A stretch of DNA of 64,000 nucleotides from Ahaetulla prasina (GCF_028640845.1 NC_080543.1:14231858-14295857), one strand, 5' to 3'. Counted from the stretch's first letter, positions 18,445 to 29,037 are shown. A program made the numbers and translations. Notes: generated by a model from the sequence alone, not told the origin.

Positions 18445-19320
18445 TTTTAATTTATTTTCGTCAAGTATGCATTAGATAACAGATACAAGTATAAACATGA
18501 TTATGAACACAGGATAAGGATACGAATAAATGAGGGACAGTAGGACAGGGACGGTAGCAGTGGTGGGATTCAGCCAGTTCGCACCACTTCGGGAGAACCG
18601 GTTGTTAACTTTCTGAGCAGTTTGGTGAACTGGTTGTTGGAAGAATCATTAGGGCAGAGAACCGGTTGTTAAATTATTTGAATCCCACCACTGCACGGTA
18701 GGCAGGTTGGTGCATTTATGCATGCCCCTTACAGATCTCTTAGAAATGGGATGAGGTCCACGGTGGACAGTCTAAGGTTAAACTTTTGAAAGTTTGGGGA
18801 AGAAACCACAGAGTCAGGTAGTGCATTCCAGGCATTGACTACTCTATTACTGAAGTTGTATTTTCTGCAGTCAAGTTTGAAGAGGTTTACCTTAAATTTG
18901 TATCTATTGTGTGCTCTTGTATTGTTGCGGTTGAAGCAGAAGTAGTGATTGACAGGTAGCCGATGATTTTATGTACTACACTTAGGTCTGACCGAAGACA
19001 GTGAAGTTCTAAGTTGTCTAAGCCCAAAATTTCAAGCCTCATGGGATAAGGTATTCTGTTGCGAGCAGAAGAGTGGAGGACTCTTCTCGTGAAATATCAC
19101 TGGACTCACTCAATTGTATCAATGTCCGATATGCAGTGCGGGTTCCAGGCAGATGAGCTGTATTCAAGAATTGGTCTAGCAAAGGTTTTGTATGCCCTAG
19201 CTTGCAATACAATATTACCGGAGAAGAAGCTACACAAGATTAGGTTAACAACTCTTAATGCCTTTTTGGCAATGCTGTTACAGTGAGCTCTGGTGCTTAG
19301 ATCGTTTGAGATGATCTTCC
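18445..19320 (-). mobile_element. L3/CR1-type LINE, minus strand
   Basis: Inverse of the plus-strand copy at 39836-40985; for example GGTCTAGCAAAGGTTTTGTA corresponds to the codons of YKTFARPILEYSS. Several stops and frameshifts. A 136-bp hAT element interrupts it at 18558-18693. It extends from the 3' UTR side (18445) to reverse transcriptase thumb-region codons (about 19320). Confidence 0.85.
18558..18693. mobile_element. Short hAT MITE (136 bp)
   Basis: CAGTGGTGGGATTCAGCCAG to TTGAATCCCACCACTG, duplication GACGGTAG / CACGGTAG (7 of 8). It is almost fully palindromic in outline, with GAACCGGTTGTTAA motifs near both ends. Near-identical copies are at 20184-20320 and 37727-37867. Confidence 0.92.
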
Positions 19321-19364
19321 TTCACAACAGGAAACCTCAAGGGAGGGTTGACTGTGTTCCAGAG

Positions 19365-19499
19365 CAGGGGTCTTCAACCGTGGCAACTTTAAGACTTGTG
19401 GACTTCAACTCCCAGAGTTCCTCAGCCAGCAAAGTAGGCTGAGGAACTCTGGAAGTTGAAGTCCACAAGTCTTAAAGTTGCCAAGATTGGAGACCCCTG
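19365..19499. mobile_element. Palindromic hAT MITE (135 bp)
   Basis: CAGGGGTCTTCAACCGTGGC to GGAGACCCCTG with a perfect TSD TTCCAGAG (19357-19364 and 19500-19507). The two halves pair almost end to end: ACTTTAAGACTTGTGGACTT against its inverse. Relatives at 58706-59080 and 63358-63462. Confidence 0.92.
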
Positions 19500-19824
19500 T
19501 TCCAGAGTGCATTTATATTTCCAGGGATTAACATCAAGGACTAACAAACCTGGACACCTCTCTGCATGAAAAAGACCAGTTTTGGAACAAATTTTTGGAT
19601 TTGTATCAGCTGAGCTATCAAGAGATTGACCTGGTTCTAGATCTGGAAAAAAACAACCATGTGAAATGATCACATAGATCAAAATTCATTCTGAAGGGAC
19701 CTTATTAGCTGATTGTTGTATTAATTATCCCCCCAAAAGATGCAACAGCAACCCAGACATCATCCTTGCCATCCAAGGAGCAGCAAGATCCCAGATGCAT
19801 GATATTTCAATCAATCAGCATAGA

Positions 19825-19950
19825 ACTTGGAGGTCTTCTAGTCTAAGCCCCTGCTCAAGCAGGAGACCTTGTACAATTTGAGATGAGTGGCTGTCTAGTC
19901 TCTTCTTAAAAACCTCCAGTGGTGGCACACCCACAACCTCTGAAGGCAAG
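19825..19950 (-). mobile_element. CR1 3' fragment
   Basis: ACTTGGAGGTCTTCTAGTCT through CCTCTGAAGGCAAGTG is the reverse of the CR1 3' end. Confidence 0.75.
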
Positions 19951-20118
19951 TGACAAAGGTGCTTTTTCAGGAGGCAACTGGTCTGTCTTGTTTTTCTTTG
20001 AAGAGGTTTTGCTTCTCATCCGAGAAAGATCTTCAAAGAAAAACCAGAAAGTCCAGTTGCCTCTTGAAAAAGCATCTTTGGGACAACCATGACTTGGATG
20101 ACTGAGAATCTCCGTAGA
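19950..20118. mobile_element. Palindromic Penelope-like repeat, short copy
   Basis: AGGTGCTTTTTCAGGAGGCA and AGTTGCCTCTTGAAAAAGCA are inverted arms around TTTCTTTGAAGAGGTTTTGC…ATCTTCAAAGAAAAACC. Same family as 3003-3371. Confidence 0.5.
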
Positions 20119-20183
20119 TATTCTGCTGCTGTATCACATTGTTGAAGCAGAATTTAACTTGTGGCTTTTTAATGGCACATACC

Positions 20184-20320
20184 CAGTGGTGGGATTCAGC
20201 CAGTTCGCACCACTTCGGTAGAACCAGTTGTTAACTTTCTGAGCAGTTTGGCAAACTGGTTGATGGAAGAAATCATTAGGGCAGAGAACCGGTTGTTAAA
20301 TTCCTTGAATCCCACCACTG
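20184..20320. mobile_element. Short hAT MITE (137 bp)
   Basis: CAGTGGTGGGATTCAGCCAG to TTGAATCCCACCACTG with perfect TSD CACATACC (20176-20183 and 20321-20328). Confidence 0.94.
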
Positions 20321-20346
20321 CACATACCTGATGGCCTGGCATTCCA

Positions 20347-20445
20347 GGAAGGAAGGGAGGGAGGGAAGGAAGGGGGAGAGAGAGAGAGAGAAAGAGAGAG
20401 AAGGAAGGAAGAAAGGAAGGAAGGAAGGAAGGAAGGAAGGAAGGA

Positions 20446-20513
<68 letters not shown>

Positions 20514-20515
20514 AA
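20347..20515. repeat. Purine microsatellite (GGAAG, AGAG, GGAA, GAAA)
   Basis: One strand is almost pure purine for 170 bp: GGAG/GGAA-type (20347-20372), GAGA (20373-20402), GGAA (20403-20444), then GAAA (20445-20515). Open frames across it are artefacts of the repeat. Confidence 0.95.
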
Positions 20516-21934
20516 TCTACTTGGAAGTTAAACACATTAGTACTCCAAACAGCTTGATATTTACCTGCTCAAAACTGGAATGCTTCAAAGAGACATTTGC
20601 ACAAACAATTAGAGATTATATTGCAATAATTTGGCACTGCAATCTGTTCACTCAGCACATGGCTGGTGCTCAGATTTTTTTTAAATGGAAAAATATATAT
20701 TTTTTAAAAATTTTGATTCTTTACATACTGTAAGCAGTGATCCAGCTGTCCCTGTTTAGCAGCAACCAGCTTAATTGGTTTTCTCTCTCTTTTTGCCTCA
20801 GTTAGTAATCTATTAAACTTTGCTGCCCACAGGATTCCTTCACATTATTCTGCAATATCAATTGCCATTTAATAAGAGAAAATAAATATGCCTGCTCTGT
20901 TTGTCATGAAAACTCTAAGCCATACCTCTTTCACAATCATGTTATTTACTTACAAAAAGAAAAATGCAGTTTTTTCTTCTAAATTTCACCTGCCTTTAAC
21001 TTCACTCTGCCGTTTCTCGTTACTCACCGTTCCTTGCCATTTGTGCATTCATATCTCATGTTATGATATATTTATTAAATATTGAATGTATACTTTAATC
21101 ATCGATAGATGGAGATATTTAAAAAAAATCATCATCAGATAAATAAAGAAATCGTAGATTTGTAAATTCAAATTATCTCTCCCTGTACTAAATATTTCAT
21201 GATATATGACACTGGAATCAATAATTTAATGAATGTCCAACTATGTATGCTTTGAAAAGGGTTCAGAATCAATGCTTTCAGAGTTTCCTGAGCCCAGCAA
21301 CTTCCTGCTGTTCACTAATTTATTCAATTATTTATTGACAAAGGATATTGCCAAATGCAGAATACCTCCAGAAATTAACAATGTCAGTTAAAATGTCCAC
21401 TGTAAAGAAAGCAATTATAAAAATAGAATCCAAAGATTTAAAAAACATAGACGAAGAAAAAAATAACCCTACAGGTGGCATAAAGGAATTCTCTGGCTGT
21501 AAAAATGAAAAGGGATATTTCCAAACTATTGCAGGACAGGGACAGATGGACATTTTTGGTTTCACTAAAAAAAGCGGTCAGCATCTTTAGCATTAAGTCA
21601 ACACGCCAAGAGAAGAGTAAATTGGGAGGCTCTGTCTTAAGAGTTGATTCATTGATTATGTTGTCAGCGTTCCAAGTTTAAACCCATAGCAAACAAAACT
21701 CGGAAGCAGGTAGATTCCTCAAAGAACACAATTCTGGTTTGCTGGAAAGCTACTAAAGAAGGAACTAATCTAACTTCCAGTAGAAGCAGCAGTATCTGCA
21801 GAGGGTTAAAAAGAAGTCATAAAGATCCCAGCAGAGCGTGGTCAAAAACCTTCTTTTCTGTATTTGAGTGCAACACCAACACATGTAGACAATGGGTAGG
21901 GCTTCAAGCATGCCTTCTATCTATCCGACAACCA
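20516..21934. other. Longest single-copy-like stretch
   Basis: About 1.4 kb of AT-rich DNA with no recognised mobile element. Open frames of 65-80 codons on both strands (for example 21348-21590) show no recognisable domain. It may be host intron or intergenic sequence. Confidence 0.45.
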
Positions 21935-22160
21935 TTTTCTTTTTGCAACACTGTAATCCCTTGTTTTCAGGGTGGAGTCAGAACAAGTGAATGGAGTTGA
22001 GCATTTACTGGTCAGATGCCCTTCCTGGTGCCTATGTGAAGTTCACAGCAGATATTTTCTCTTTGGGCCTGTTAGAGAAATGTCTCTCACTGCCTAGGAT
22101 TGAACTCTCAACTTTCCGAGTGAGAAGCAAGCATCTTCCCCTCTAGGCCACCACGCTGCA
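21935..22160 (-). mobile_element. tRNA-derived SINE of a further family (SINE-C)
   Basis: On the minus strand: GTGGTGGCCTAGAGGGGAAG (A box), AGTTGAGAGTTCAATCCTAG (B box), then CCAGGAAGGGCATCTGACCA and AACAAGGGATTACAGTGTT. The copy at 28848-29037 shares AGGAAGGGCATCCAGCC-like and GGGATTACAGGGTC words on that strand. Confidence 0.65.
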
Positions 22161-22351
22161 TGGCCAGCTCAACACTACTCATGTCGGTGACCCAAGTGCT
22201 CTGCCAGTGAAAACGGGCTCCCGAGCTCCGTTTTCATCCGCGACGGCCTCCTGCAACCCTCTGCCAGTGAAAACGGAGCTCAGGCAGGCTCTTTCCAGGT
22301 AGGCCCCACAGGCCAGATCTGGCCGCCGGGCCTTGAGTTTGACACCTCTGG
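22160..22351. mobile_element. hAT element fragment (GTCAAACTC family)
   Basis: Shares CTGCCAGTGAAAACGGGCTC with the element at 5991 and ends TTGAGTTTGACACCTCTG. The left terminus is missing. Confidence 0.65.
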
Positions 22352-22480
22352 CTTAGAGGTTAATACAACTATCTAATATCCAAGTAGCCCGGGTTCGAAT
22401 CCTAGAAGGGTATGGCTAGCTGATGAGAACTAAATAGCTTGAAATAGATTTATACTAGTCTCCCTTTATTTCTTTGTCAG
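22349..22480 (+). mobile_element. tRNA-like SINE head
   Basis: TCTGGCTTAGAGGTTAATAC (A-box-like) is followed about 38 bp later by CCGGGTTCGAATCCTAG (a perfect B box). After it comes GGTATGGCTAGCTGATGAG. The spacing and boxes fit a tRNA-derived SINE. It is not a tRNA gene, since no acceptor stem pairs. Confidence 0.55.
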
Positions 22481-22494
22481 TAAAACATAAATTC

Positions 22495-23285
22495 AACAGT
22501 TCAATAAGATGTTTACCACTCCTCGGCCACTATTGTGCTTTCCACAGCTGTTTACAAATCACAAATAGCTGTTCATCACCAATATCTTGTACTAGTTTTA
22601 AAAAAGTTTGGCCAGTAATTTATCGACTGCTGTAGCTTTGTTGTTAGCAATATTTTCTAAGGCTCATTTAACTTCACTTTCTGAAAATGTCTCTCTTTAG
22701 TTCAGCGCTCACCCCTTTATAGGTATCATCAATTTTGGAAGATTTTGGTATAGTTGTATAGCCTCTTTACACCATCTATTCTTTACAATTTAATTCTCCA
22801 ATAATCTTATGTCTTCTTTGTCTTTTGTTCTGTTTATCTCCACGTTTGTCCTGATTTCTGTACTTTTCTTAACTCGCATGTTCTCCCCAATGGATTGTAA
22901 TGTTTAATTTATGTCCATTGCTTATTTAGTTGTAACTACTTTTTCTCCTTGTGTTTTTCTCTGGAACACAGCACTTCCTTGTGCAAATATTTCTGTCTTT
23001 TACTCTTGCTTTCTGCTTGTCTTCAGCTATTCGCTTCACCTTGTCTTGCTCTTAGCATTATGGAATCTGTTTGTTTGCTTCATCTGTAATTATATCACTA
23101 ATTTTAGTCCATTAAGCCAATAAATATATTCTTTATCTTAACCAGAAAATCAAATGGAACACTGCTGAGATCATATCTTCTTGGCCTGGTTATTTTTTTA
23201 ATAAGGACTTTTTCTAATGATTGCTTCTGTGTATTGGTTTTTTTTATTTGATTGTTGTAGGCCACCCAGAATCCAGAGATGGACA
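22495..23285 (-). mobile_element. Bov-B/RTE LINE, reverse transcriptase part
   Basis: Minus-strand codons read ALENIANNKATAVDKLLAKLF, and nearby a SCGKHNSGRG-like segment, resembling the RTE/Bov-B reverse transcriptase start. Upstream on that strand is a lysine-rich linker. Stops and frameshifts are frequent. With 25385-26244 (the endonuclease part, same strand, correct order) this is probably one element split by about 2.1 kb of later insertions. Confidence 0.7.
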
Positions 23286-23290
23286 GCTAT

Positions 23291-23423
23291 TGTGTTTCCC
23301 CAAAAATAAGACCCTGTCTTATATTTTTTTGAACCCTGAAATAAGCGCTTGGCCTTATTGTCATATGCTCAAAAGCTCGATTGGGCTTATTATCACCGAA
23401 TGTCTTATTTTGGGGGGAACAGG
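23291..23423. mobile_element. Palindromic MITE (CCCTGTTTCCCC family)
   Basis: TGTGTTTCCCCAAAAATAAG to CTTATTTTGGGGGGAACAGG, with the internal GGCTTATTATCACCGAATG variant. Related to 2021-2153. Confidence 0.75.
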
Positions 23424-23437
23424 ATAGATAGATAGAT

Positions 23438-23521
<84 letters not shown>

Positions 23522-23570
23522 CAGACAGACAGACAGATAATAAAAAGAGATAGATACCTAGATAGATACC

Positions 23571-23655
<85 letters not shown>

Positions 23656-23688
23656 CGATAATAAAAAGAGATAGATAGCTAGATAGAT

Positions 23689-23755
<67 letters not shown>
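23424..23755. repeat. GATA/GACA compound array (Bkm-like)
   Basis: GATA (23424-23474), GACA (23475-23537), a spacer ATAATAAAAAGAGATAG, GATA (23553-23609), GACA (23610-23655), the same spacer again, then GATA to 23755. The repeated GATA-GACA-spacer order shows a higher-order unit of about 120-140 bp. Confidence 0.95.
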
Positions 23756-23756
<1 letters not shown>

Positions 23757-23877
23757 CCCCAAAAATAAGACCCTGTCTTATATTTTTTTTTTGAACCCTG
23801 AAATAAGCACTTGGTCTTATTGCCATGCCCAATTGGGCTCATTATCAGGGGATGTCTTATTTTGGAGGAAACAGGGT
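23756..23877. mobile_element. Palindromic MITE, second copy, left end missing
   Basis: Begins directly in the GATA array as CCCCAAAAATAAGACCCTGT and ends TTGGAGGAAACAGGG. Same orientation and over 85% similar by eye to 23291-23423, so the GATA/GACA array sits between two direct MITE copies. Confidence 0.75.
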
Positions 23878-24028
23878 ACATAAATGCAATTCATCAATAA
23901 AGTAATAAATAAATTGTATTTCTTCTTTTTTAGGGTAAGTTGTAATTTTGCAAAGAATTCTTGAGCAGAAACTCAGCACCAATGTTTTTTGTTTTTTTTT
24001 TTTTGTTTATTTAGTAGGGCTGTAATAT

Positions 24029-24322
24029 GGTAAGGGCCTCTGGTGGCTCAGACTGCTAAGACTGTTATTAGTCTGTTATTAACACAGCTGCTTGCAATTA
24101 CTGCAGGTTCAAGCCCCACCTGGCCCAAGGTTGATTCAGCCTCAGCCTTGACTCAGCCTTCCATCCTTTATAAGGTAGGTAAAATGAGGACCCAGATTGT
24201 TGGGGGCAATAAGTTGACTTTGTATATAATATACAAATGGATGAAGACTATTGCTTAACATAATCTAAGCTGCCCTGAGTCTTCGGAGAAGGGCGGGATA
24301 TAAATGCAAATTAAAAAAAAAA
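24029..24322 (+). mobile_element. SINE-B copy
   Basis: The head GCCTCTGGTGGCTCAGACTG (A box), CAGGTTCAAGCCCCACCTGG (B box), GGACCCAGATTGTTGGGGGC, and the L2-like tail GCCCTGAGTCTTCGGAGAAG then GGCGGGATATAAATG and an A-rich end. Confidence 0.85.
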
Positions 24323-24332
24323 GAGGAGAGAA

Positions 24333-24545
24333 GAACTAAGGGGAAATTTCCTGACAGTTAGAACAATTAATCAGTGGAACAACTTGCCTCCAGAGGCTGT
24401 GAAATGCTCCAACACTGGAAGTTTTTAAGAAGAGGTTGGATAACCATTTGTCTGAAGTGGTATAGGGTTTCCTGCCTAGGCAGGGGGGTTGGAGTAGAAG
24501 ACCTCCAAGGTCCCCTCCAACTCTGTTATTCTATATTCTATTATA
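24333..24545 (+). mobile_element. CR1 3' end
   Basis: AACTAAGGGGAAATTTCCTG to CTCTGTTATTCTATATTCTA: C-terminal codons, stop and UTR ending in TTCTA-type repeats. Confidence 0.88.
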
Positions 24546-24601
24546 CTATTATCCTTCTCATATTTTCTACTATTTACTCCTATTGGGGTGTTATGTTTAT
24601 A

Positions 24602-24962
24602 CAGGAAGTCCTCGGCTTACGACCACAATGGAGCCCAAAATTTCTTTTGTTAAGTGAGACATTTGTTAAGTGAGTTTTGCCCCATTTTATGACTTTTCTT
24701 GCCTTGGCTGTTAAGTTGAGAAGTTAGTAACCTGGTTGCTAAGTGAATCTGGCTTCCTCATTGACTTGGCTTGTCAAAAGATCGTAAAAGGGGATCACAT
24801 GACCCTTGGACACAGGAAAAGTCATGAAGATGAGTCAGCTGCCAAGCATCTGGATTTTGATCACATGATCATAGGGAGGCTGCGAAGGTCGTAACTATGA
24901 AAAACGGTCATAACTCACATTTTTCAGTGCCGTTGTAACTTTGAACAGTCACTAAACAGACG
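24602..24962 (+). mobile_element. Tigger-like MITE, most complete copy
   Basis: Follows TA at 24600-24601. CAGGAAGTCCTCGGCTTACG runs through GTTAAGTGAATC-type motifs, TTGATCACATGATCATAGGG and TTTTTCAGTGCCGTTGTAAC to AACAGTCACTAAACAGACGG. The terminal inverse repeat on the right is degraded. Confidence 0.8.
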
Positions 24963-25075
24963 GTATTACTTTGTTGTTTGTATGTACAGTGAGAGCTTCT
25001 GCATCGGAGACAAATTCCTTGTGTGTCCAATCATACTTGATCAATAAAGAATATTCTATTCTGCTCCATTCCGTT
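24963..25075 (+). mobile_element. LINE 3' end (CR1 superfamily)
   Basis: TGTATGTACAGTGAGAGCTT, then ACAAATTCCTTGTGTGTCCA and TCAATAAAGAATATTCTATT, the same UTR end as at 58120-58200. It continues into the pentamer array. Confidence 0.75.
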
Positions 25076-25362
25076 CCATTCCGTTCCATTCCGTTCCATT
25101 CCATTCTATTCTATTCTATTCTATTCTATTCTACATTTTTTCTGCATTCTGATATATTGTTCTGTTCTGTTTCGTTCCTTTCCATTTGATTCCATTTCAT
25201 TCCATTCCATTTGATTCCATTCCATTCCATTCTATTTTACATTTTTTCTGCATTCCGCTGTTCTGTTCTATTCTATTCTGTTCTGTTCTGTTCCATTCTG
25301 TTCTGTTCCATTCCATTCTATTCAACTCTACTCTACTCTACTCTACTCTACTCTACAGTAGT
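25050..25362. repeat. TTCTA/TTCCG/TTCTG/CTCTA pentanucleotide array
   Basis: TTCCG pentamers (about 25060-25098), TTCTA (25100-25132), spacer CATTTTTTCTGCATTC (25134-25149), TTCTG/TTCCA/TTGAT mixes, the same spacer again (25239-25254), TTCTG/TTCTA and CTCTA pentamers to 25352. Confidence 0.93.
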
Positions 25363-25384
25363 CTATTCTTTGTTTTCACTGAAT

Positions 25385-26244
25385 AAATAGAAATTCTCCA
25401 TCTACCTTTTTAGACTGTATAAACAGTTTGATTTTGGCGTGGTCTAACTGGTGATGTTCATGTATCCAGGGTCTTTTAGGTTGTCAAAATAAAGTGTTTG
25501 CTATAAACATATACTTTTCTTGGCTGAACCCTATTAATCTGTTTCCTGCTTCATCAAGGCCATTTTCCCATTATTCCAAATGCTATTTTACTTCAAACTT
25601 TAGATTTTAATCTCCCGTAATGAGTGTAATGTCCTTTGTATGAGAGGCTGCATGGCATTGTTCATGAGTTCAACTCCTACTTCCTCTGCATTTGTGCTTG
25701 GAGAATAGATCTGAACGATTGCAGTGTTGATTGGCTTGCCTTGGATGTAAATTTAGATAAGTTCTACCCGAGTACTGACTTTATTACCCTTTTGTTAATA
25801 ATGACAGCTATCACATTTCTTCTGCAATTTCCTTGTCCATAGTAGGAGTTCCGATGTTTCTCTGATATGAAGTGACCCATTCCAATCCATTCCAATGTAG
25901 TAATTTCCAGAATGTCAAATTTGGTCTTGACATTTCAGCTCTAACAAGTTTGTCTTGGCTCATGGTTTTGACATTTCATATACTTTTTTTTTTTTTTGCA
26001 TCTCACAGGCCTGCTCATTTTTCATAGGCCTTTTCGGTCATAATTCAAGACTGGACGTGGGACAAAAATTACATTGGTCACACAGGTGTGTGATTTTTGC
26101 TAGAACCTCAGTGGGGGAACATGTCCCTTCTAGATCATTTTGGAGCTCTCCAGGGTTCCATGATGTCCATCTTGGATTGCCTTCAATGATTGAGATTAAT
26201 GAGACACCATTCTGCAGAAGGTTCATTTCTTCCCTAAGTATCGT
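25385..26244 (-). mobile_element. Bov-B/RTE LINE, endonuclease part
   Basis: The minus strand reads LEWIGMGHFISEKHRNSYYG, then RRNVIAVIINKRVIKSVLG, matching the Bov-B apurinic-like endonuclease region as I know it; later on that strand TTPKSNCLYS is the inverse end near 25420. Stops are present. The order relative to 22495-23285 fits one minus-strand element. Confidence 0.75.
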
Positions 26245-26252
26245 ATCAGGTA

Positions 26253-26618
26253 CAGAGGTGAAAAGCTACTGGTTCAGACCGGTTCTCCCGAACCGGTAGT
26301 AAAAAAATGCTATCAGTTCGGGCGAATCGGTATTTCTGACGATCAGCTGAGCGACGATCAGCTGTGATGCACGATTTATATTAGCTAGAATCATTGGATT
26401 TCCTGCTTCCTAGCTAATCTAAATCACATGGCACAGCGGAATTCCCCCCCCTCGCTGTTCTACTTACCTTTGCAGACTCGGAAACCTTCAAAATGTTCCT
26501 TTTTTAGTGCTGCACAGGCGCACCACAGGCGCGCCACAGGTGTGCATGCACACTCAAAGCACACACTCGGTAGCAGATTCACAGAACCAGTAGCAGACTT
26601 CAGAGGATTTCACTATTG
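26253..26618. mobile_element. Non-autonomous hAT element
   Basis: CAGAGGTGAAAAGCTACTGG to GGATTTCACTATTG, with perfect TSD ATCAGGTA (26245-26252 and 26619-26626). GAACCGGTAG and GGTTCTCCCGAACC motifs are near the left end. Confidence 0.92.
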
Positions 26619-27002
26619 ATCAGGTAGTTATCTAAAGATTACATTAAATTATTAAAGATTAAATTAAATTATCTAAAGACTACATTATATCTTGCATTGT
26701 TGGGGCACTATAAAAAATTCTAATGTCTTCAAGAATTCTACTTTGCTTTACTTCCTTTCCTTCATTGCATCTATCCTGCAAATATGTCCCTTATCCTTTT
26801 GTGATGAATTTCAATCTTGGTCCAGAGAAAATATAGGGGCGTGATGGCTCAGCGGTTAAAGACACTGAGTTTGTCAGCTGAAGAGACCCGAAACCTGAAC
26901 TCCGCACAATGGGGTGGGCTCTAGTTACTTGCCCCATATCCTGTCCACCTAGCAGTTCAAAAGCATGAAAATGCAAGTAGATAAATAAAAACTCGGTGTA
27001 CC

Positions 27003-28808
27003 GACTTCCGGTTTGGCCCCACCTTTCTCGCTGGGTACCTAACTTAAGGCACTCCGCACTGGATATCGTAAAAGCCGGTGAAAACAGCGAAAAACAGCTG
27101 TTCCCGGCTTCGATTTCTCTCTCTGGTTGAAAGAGAGAGGATAGAGCTGCAGGGGGGAGTGGTAGATTCCCCTAGGGGCTTTGTTTTTCTTATGCAAAGT
27201 CCCGAAGGGTTTGAATCCCATTGAAATCCTGCTATCTCCGGTCTTCAGTGCGCGCCTGCAAAAGCAGGAAAAGAGGAAGGTGTCAACCTCTGCTCAAATG
27301 ATTTCTTTTTGTGGATTTCTATATGCAGACGGAAGAAGCACGAGTGAACAATTATTGGATTGCAAGTATTTTTGATTTCCTGACTTCCACCTTTTAAAAA
27401 GAGAAACTTTTTTTTTCCCTTGCTTCAACTGATTGTTTAAAATGGCGTTTGAGGAAGTGAAAGTAAAGAGCAAGCTGCATAATTAAGAAGCTGGGAAACA
27501 CTATTTGTGGATTGTAATGAATTGAGCTCTCCTATACTTAAAGGAAAAAAGGCGTTTATTTGCTGAGAATGTGAAAGTGAATGGAGATTTTATCTTATTG
27601 TGTTGGACTGTGGATTGTTGGATTATATTAGTTTGTTTAAGTATTTCATAAGGGGATTCTCCGTAAGAACTTCGCCATGAAGGTTCATTCAGAAGAATGG
27701 ATTCGTGACTTTATACAGGATTATACAGAAAGAATGTATTTAATTATTCAAAAATACGAATTGATACAAAATGGGGATGTTTTTGATGAGAGCTTGGAGG
27801 AAATTAACCAGTGTAATCAGTATTTGGATGGAATGGAGGTACAAACAAAAATGGATAAAAATGAAGATATGATCATGAATAAACAAGATGATCTAAGTTT
27901 AGATGAAATGCCTGAATCTGTGTTACAAGAGGCTGTCTCTCGAACTGGAAAAATTCACAGGATTAATGCTTTCCAAGAGTTTTCTTTCTGGACTGATGGA
28001 ATATACAGCAGTAACTTGTGGATTGTTGGACATAAGGAACTATCAGGAAATATTGTGATTGACTTTTTAAAAGGAGTAATGAAAGAAAGACAGAGACTAA
28101 TGCATCAAATAAAATGGCAAGAGATAAAAGTATTATCCTTGAAAGAATCTTTTTTTGAAATATTAACAGATAAAAACATTAGCGTCCCTGAAAGACTTTA
28201 TGTGAGAAAGATCTGGAAGATATAGGTTGATTACATGTTTCACATCTATCATAAAAGACTAAATATTTGGATTTATATTGGATTTTGAATATAAAGTTGA
28301 GATACTGTAATTTTTTGTATTCAAATTATATAATGTGTTCTACTGAATTGCAAATAGAATATTTTTGAAAGATCTTATGTAAGAAAGATTTGGGGGGGAA
28401 ATTATATGTTTATAGAAGCTATAAGGGAGATATTCTCTGAATTGGATTGGACTTTTACGCATTAGCTGGCTTTAAATACTTTAGGATTAATTTGTTCTAC
28501 TGATTTATATATTTTATTATTGTTAATTGTTAAATTAACAATTTTAATTAATTAATTAATTTTATTATTATTTTTGGAGGATTTTGGTTTTGTAAGGAGG
28601 AAGTCAGAGTTAGAGAGGGAAAATTGGTATAATAGTTTTGGGGATTTTTTTTTAGCATATGTTTGTTTTATTTTTAACTATACCTTGTGTTTCTTCCGGA
28701 AAGTCAGGGGGGAGGGGGGAGGGGGGTTTGTGAAGGGAGGAGGGATGGGGGTTGGGGGAAAGGGGGGGGAAATTTTTTGTAAAACTTTTTGAATAAAAAA
28801 AAAAAAAG
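27003..28808 (+). mobile_element. Internally deleted L1-like element with one ORF
   Basis: 1.8 kb flanked by a perfect 13-bp TSD AACTCGGTGTACC (26990-27002 and 28809-28821) and ending in TTGAATAAAAAAAAAAAAAG. The 5' region (27003-27676) is GC-rich at first, like a LINE 5' UTR. A single frame follows, then an AT-rich UTR with a G-rich tract at 28705-28770. No endonuclease or reverse transcriptase. It resembles half-L1 (HAL1) elements, which carry only ORF1. Identification as L1 clade is inferred from polyA, TSD and the G-rich UTR. Confidence 0.75.
27677..28225 (+). CDS. ORF1-like protein of the L1-like element
   Basis: 182 codons, ATG to TAG. Acidic and lysine-rich. Residues about 10-60 are hydrophilic and could be helical (RDFIQDYTERMYLIIQKYEL, EESLEEINQC-like pattern), and the C-terminal third has DFLKGVMKERQRLMHQIKW. 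I cannot see an RRM-type motif, and it is shorter than usual L1 ORF1 proteins (about 300 residues or more), so it may be truncated or divergent. The start is the first ATG of the frame, at 27677. It would bind RNA if it acts like other ORF1 proteins; that is inference only. The frame is intact, unlike most LINE frames here. Confidence 0.55.
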   Translation: MKVHSEEWIRDFIQDYTERMYLIIQKYELIQNGDVFDESLEEINQCNQYLDGMEVQTKMDKNEDMIMNKQDDLSLDEMPESVLQEAVSRTGKIHRINAFQEFSFWTDGIYSSNLWIVGHKELSGNIVIDFLKGVMKERQRLMHQIKWQEIKVLSLKESFFEILTDKNISVPERLYVRKIWKI

Positions 28809-28847
28809 AACTCGGTGTACCTCGGCATACAGTCATGTTGGCCATAT

Positions 28848-29037
28848 CTCTTCTTTAATGACCCTGTAATCCCTTACATGGAGGTGGAGTTGGGGAAACT
28901 GAATGGAGCTGAGTGTTCACTGGCTGGATGCCCTTCCTGTTGCCAATGCAGAGTTCGCAGCAGATTGTGCCCAGACAAAGAAATATCTGCCACTACCTAG
29001 GATCAAACTCACAGCCTCCTGATTGTTCAAGATTAAT
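28848..29037 (-). mobile_element. SINE-C copy nested in SINE-A
   Basis: Flanked by CATGTTGGCCATAT (28834-28847) and CATGTTGCCATAT (29038-29050). The body has CTGGATGCCCTTCCTGTTGC and CCTAGGATCAAACTCACAGC (inverse B box). Same family as 21935-22160. Confidence 0.75.

Noticed and set aside
21348..21590. Lysine-rich 80-codon frame as a gene
   Set aside because: AT-rich single-copy DNA, no domain, start context or neighbouring exon; length is within chance.
23424..23755. CRISPR-like array
   Set aside because: Regular repeats here are 4-bp GATA/GACA units without unique spacers, in a vertebrate genome.
28705..28770. G-quadruplex promoter
   Set aside because: The G-rich tract lies in the 3' UTR of the L1-like element, a common L1 trait, so no separate promoter is supported.
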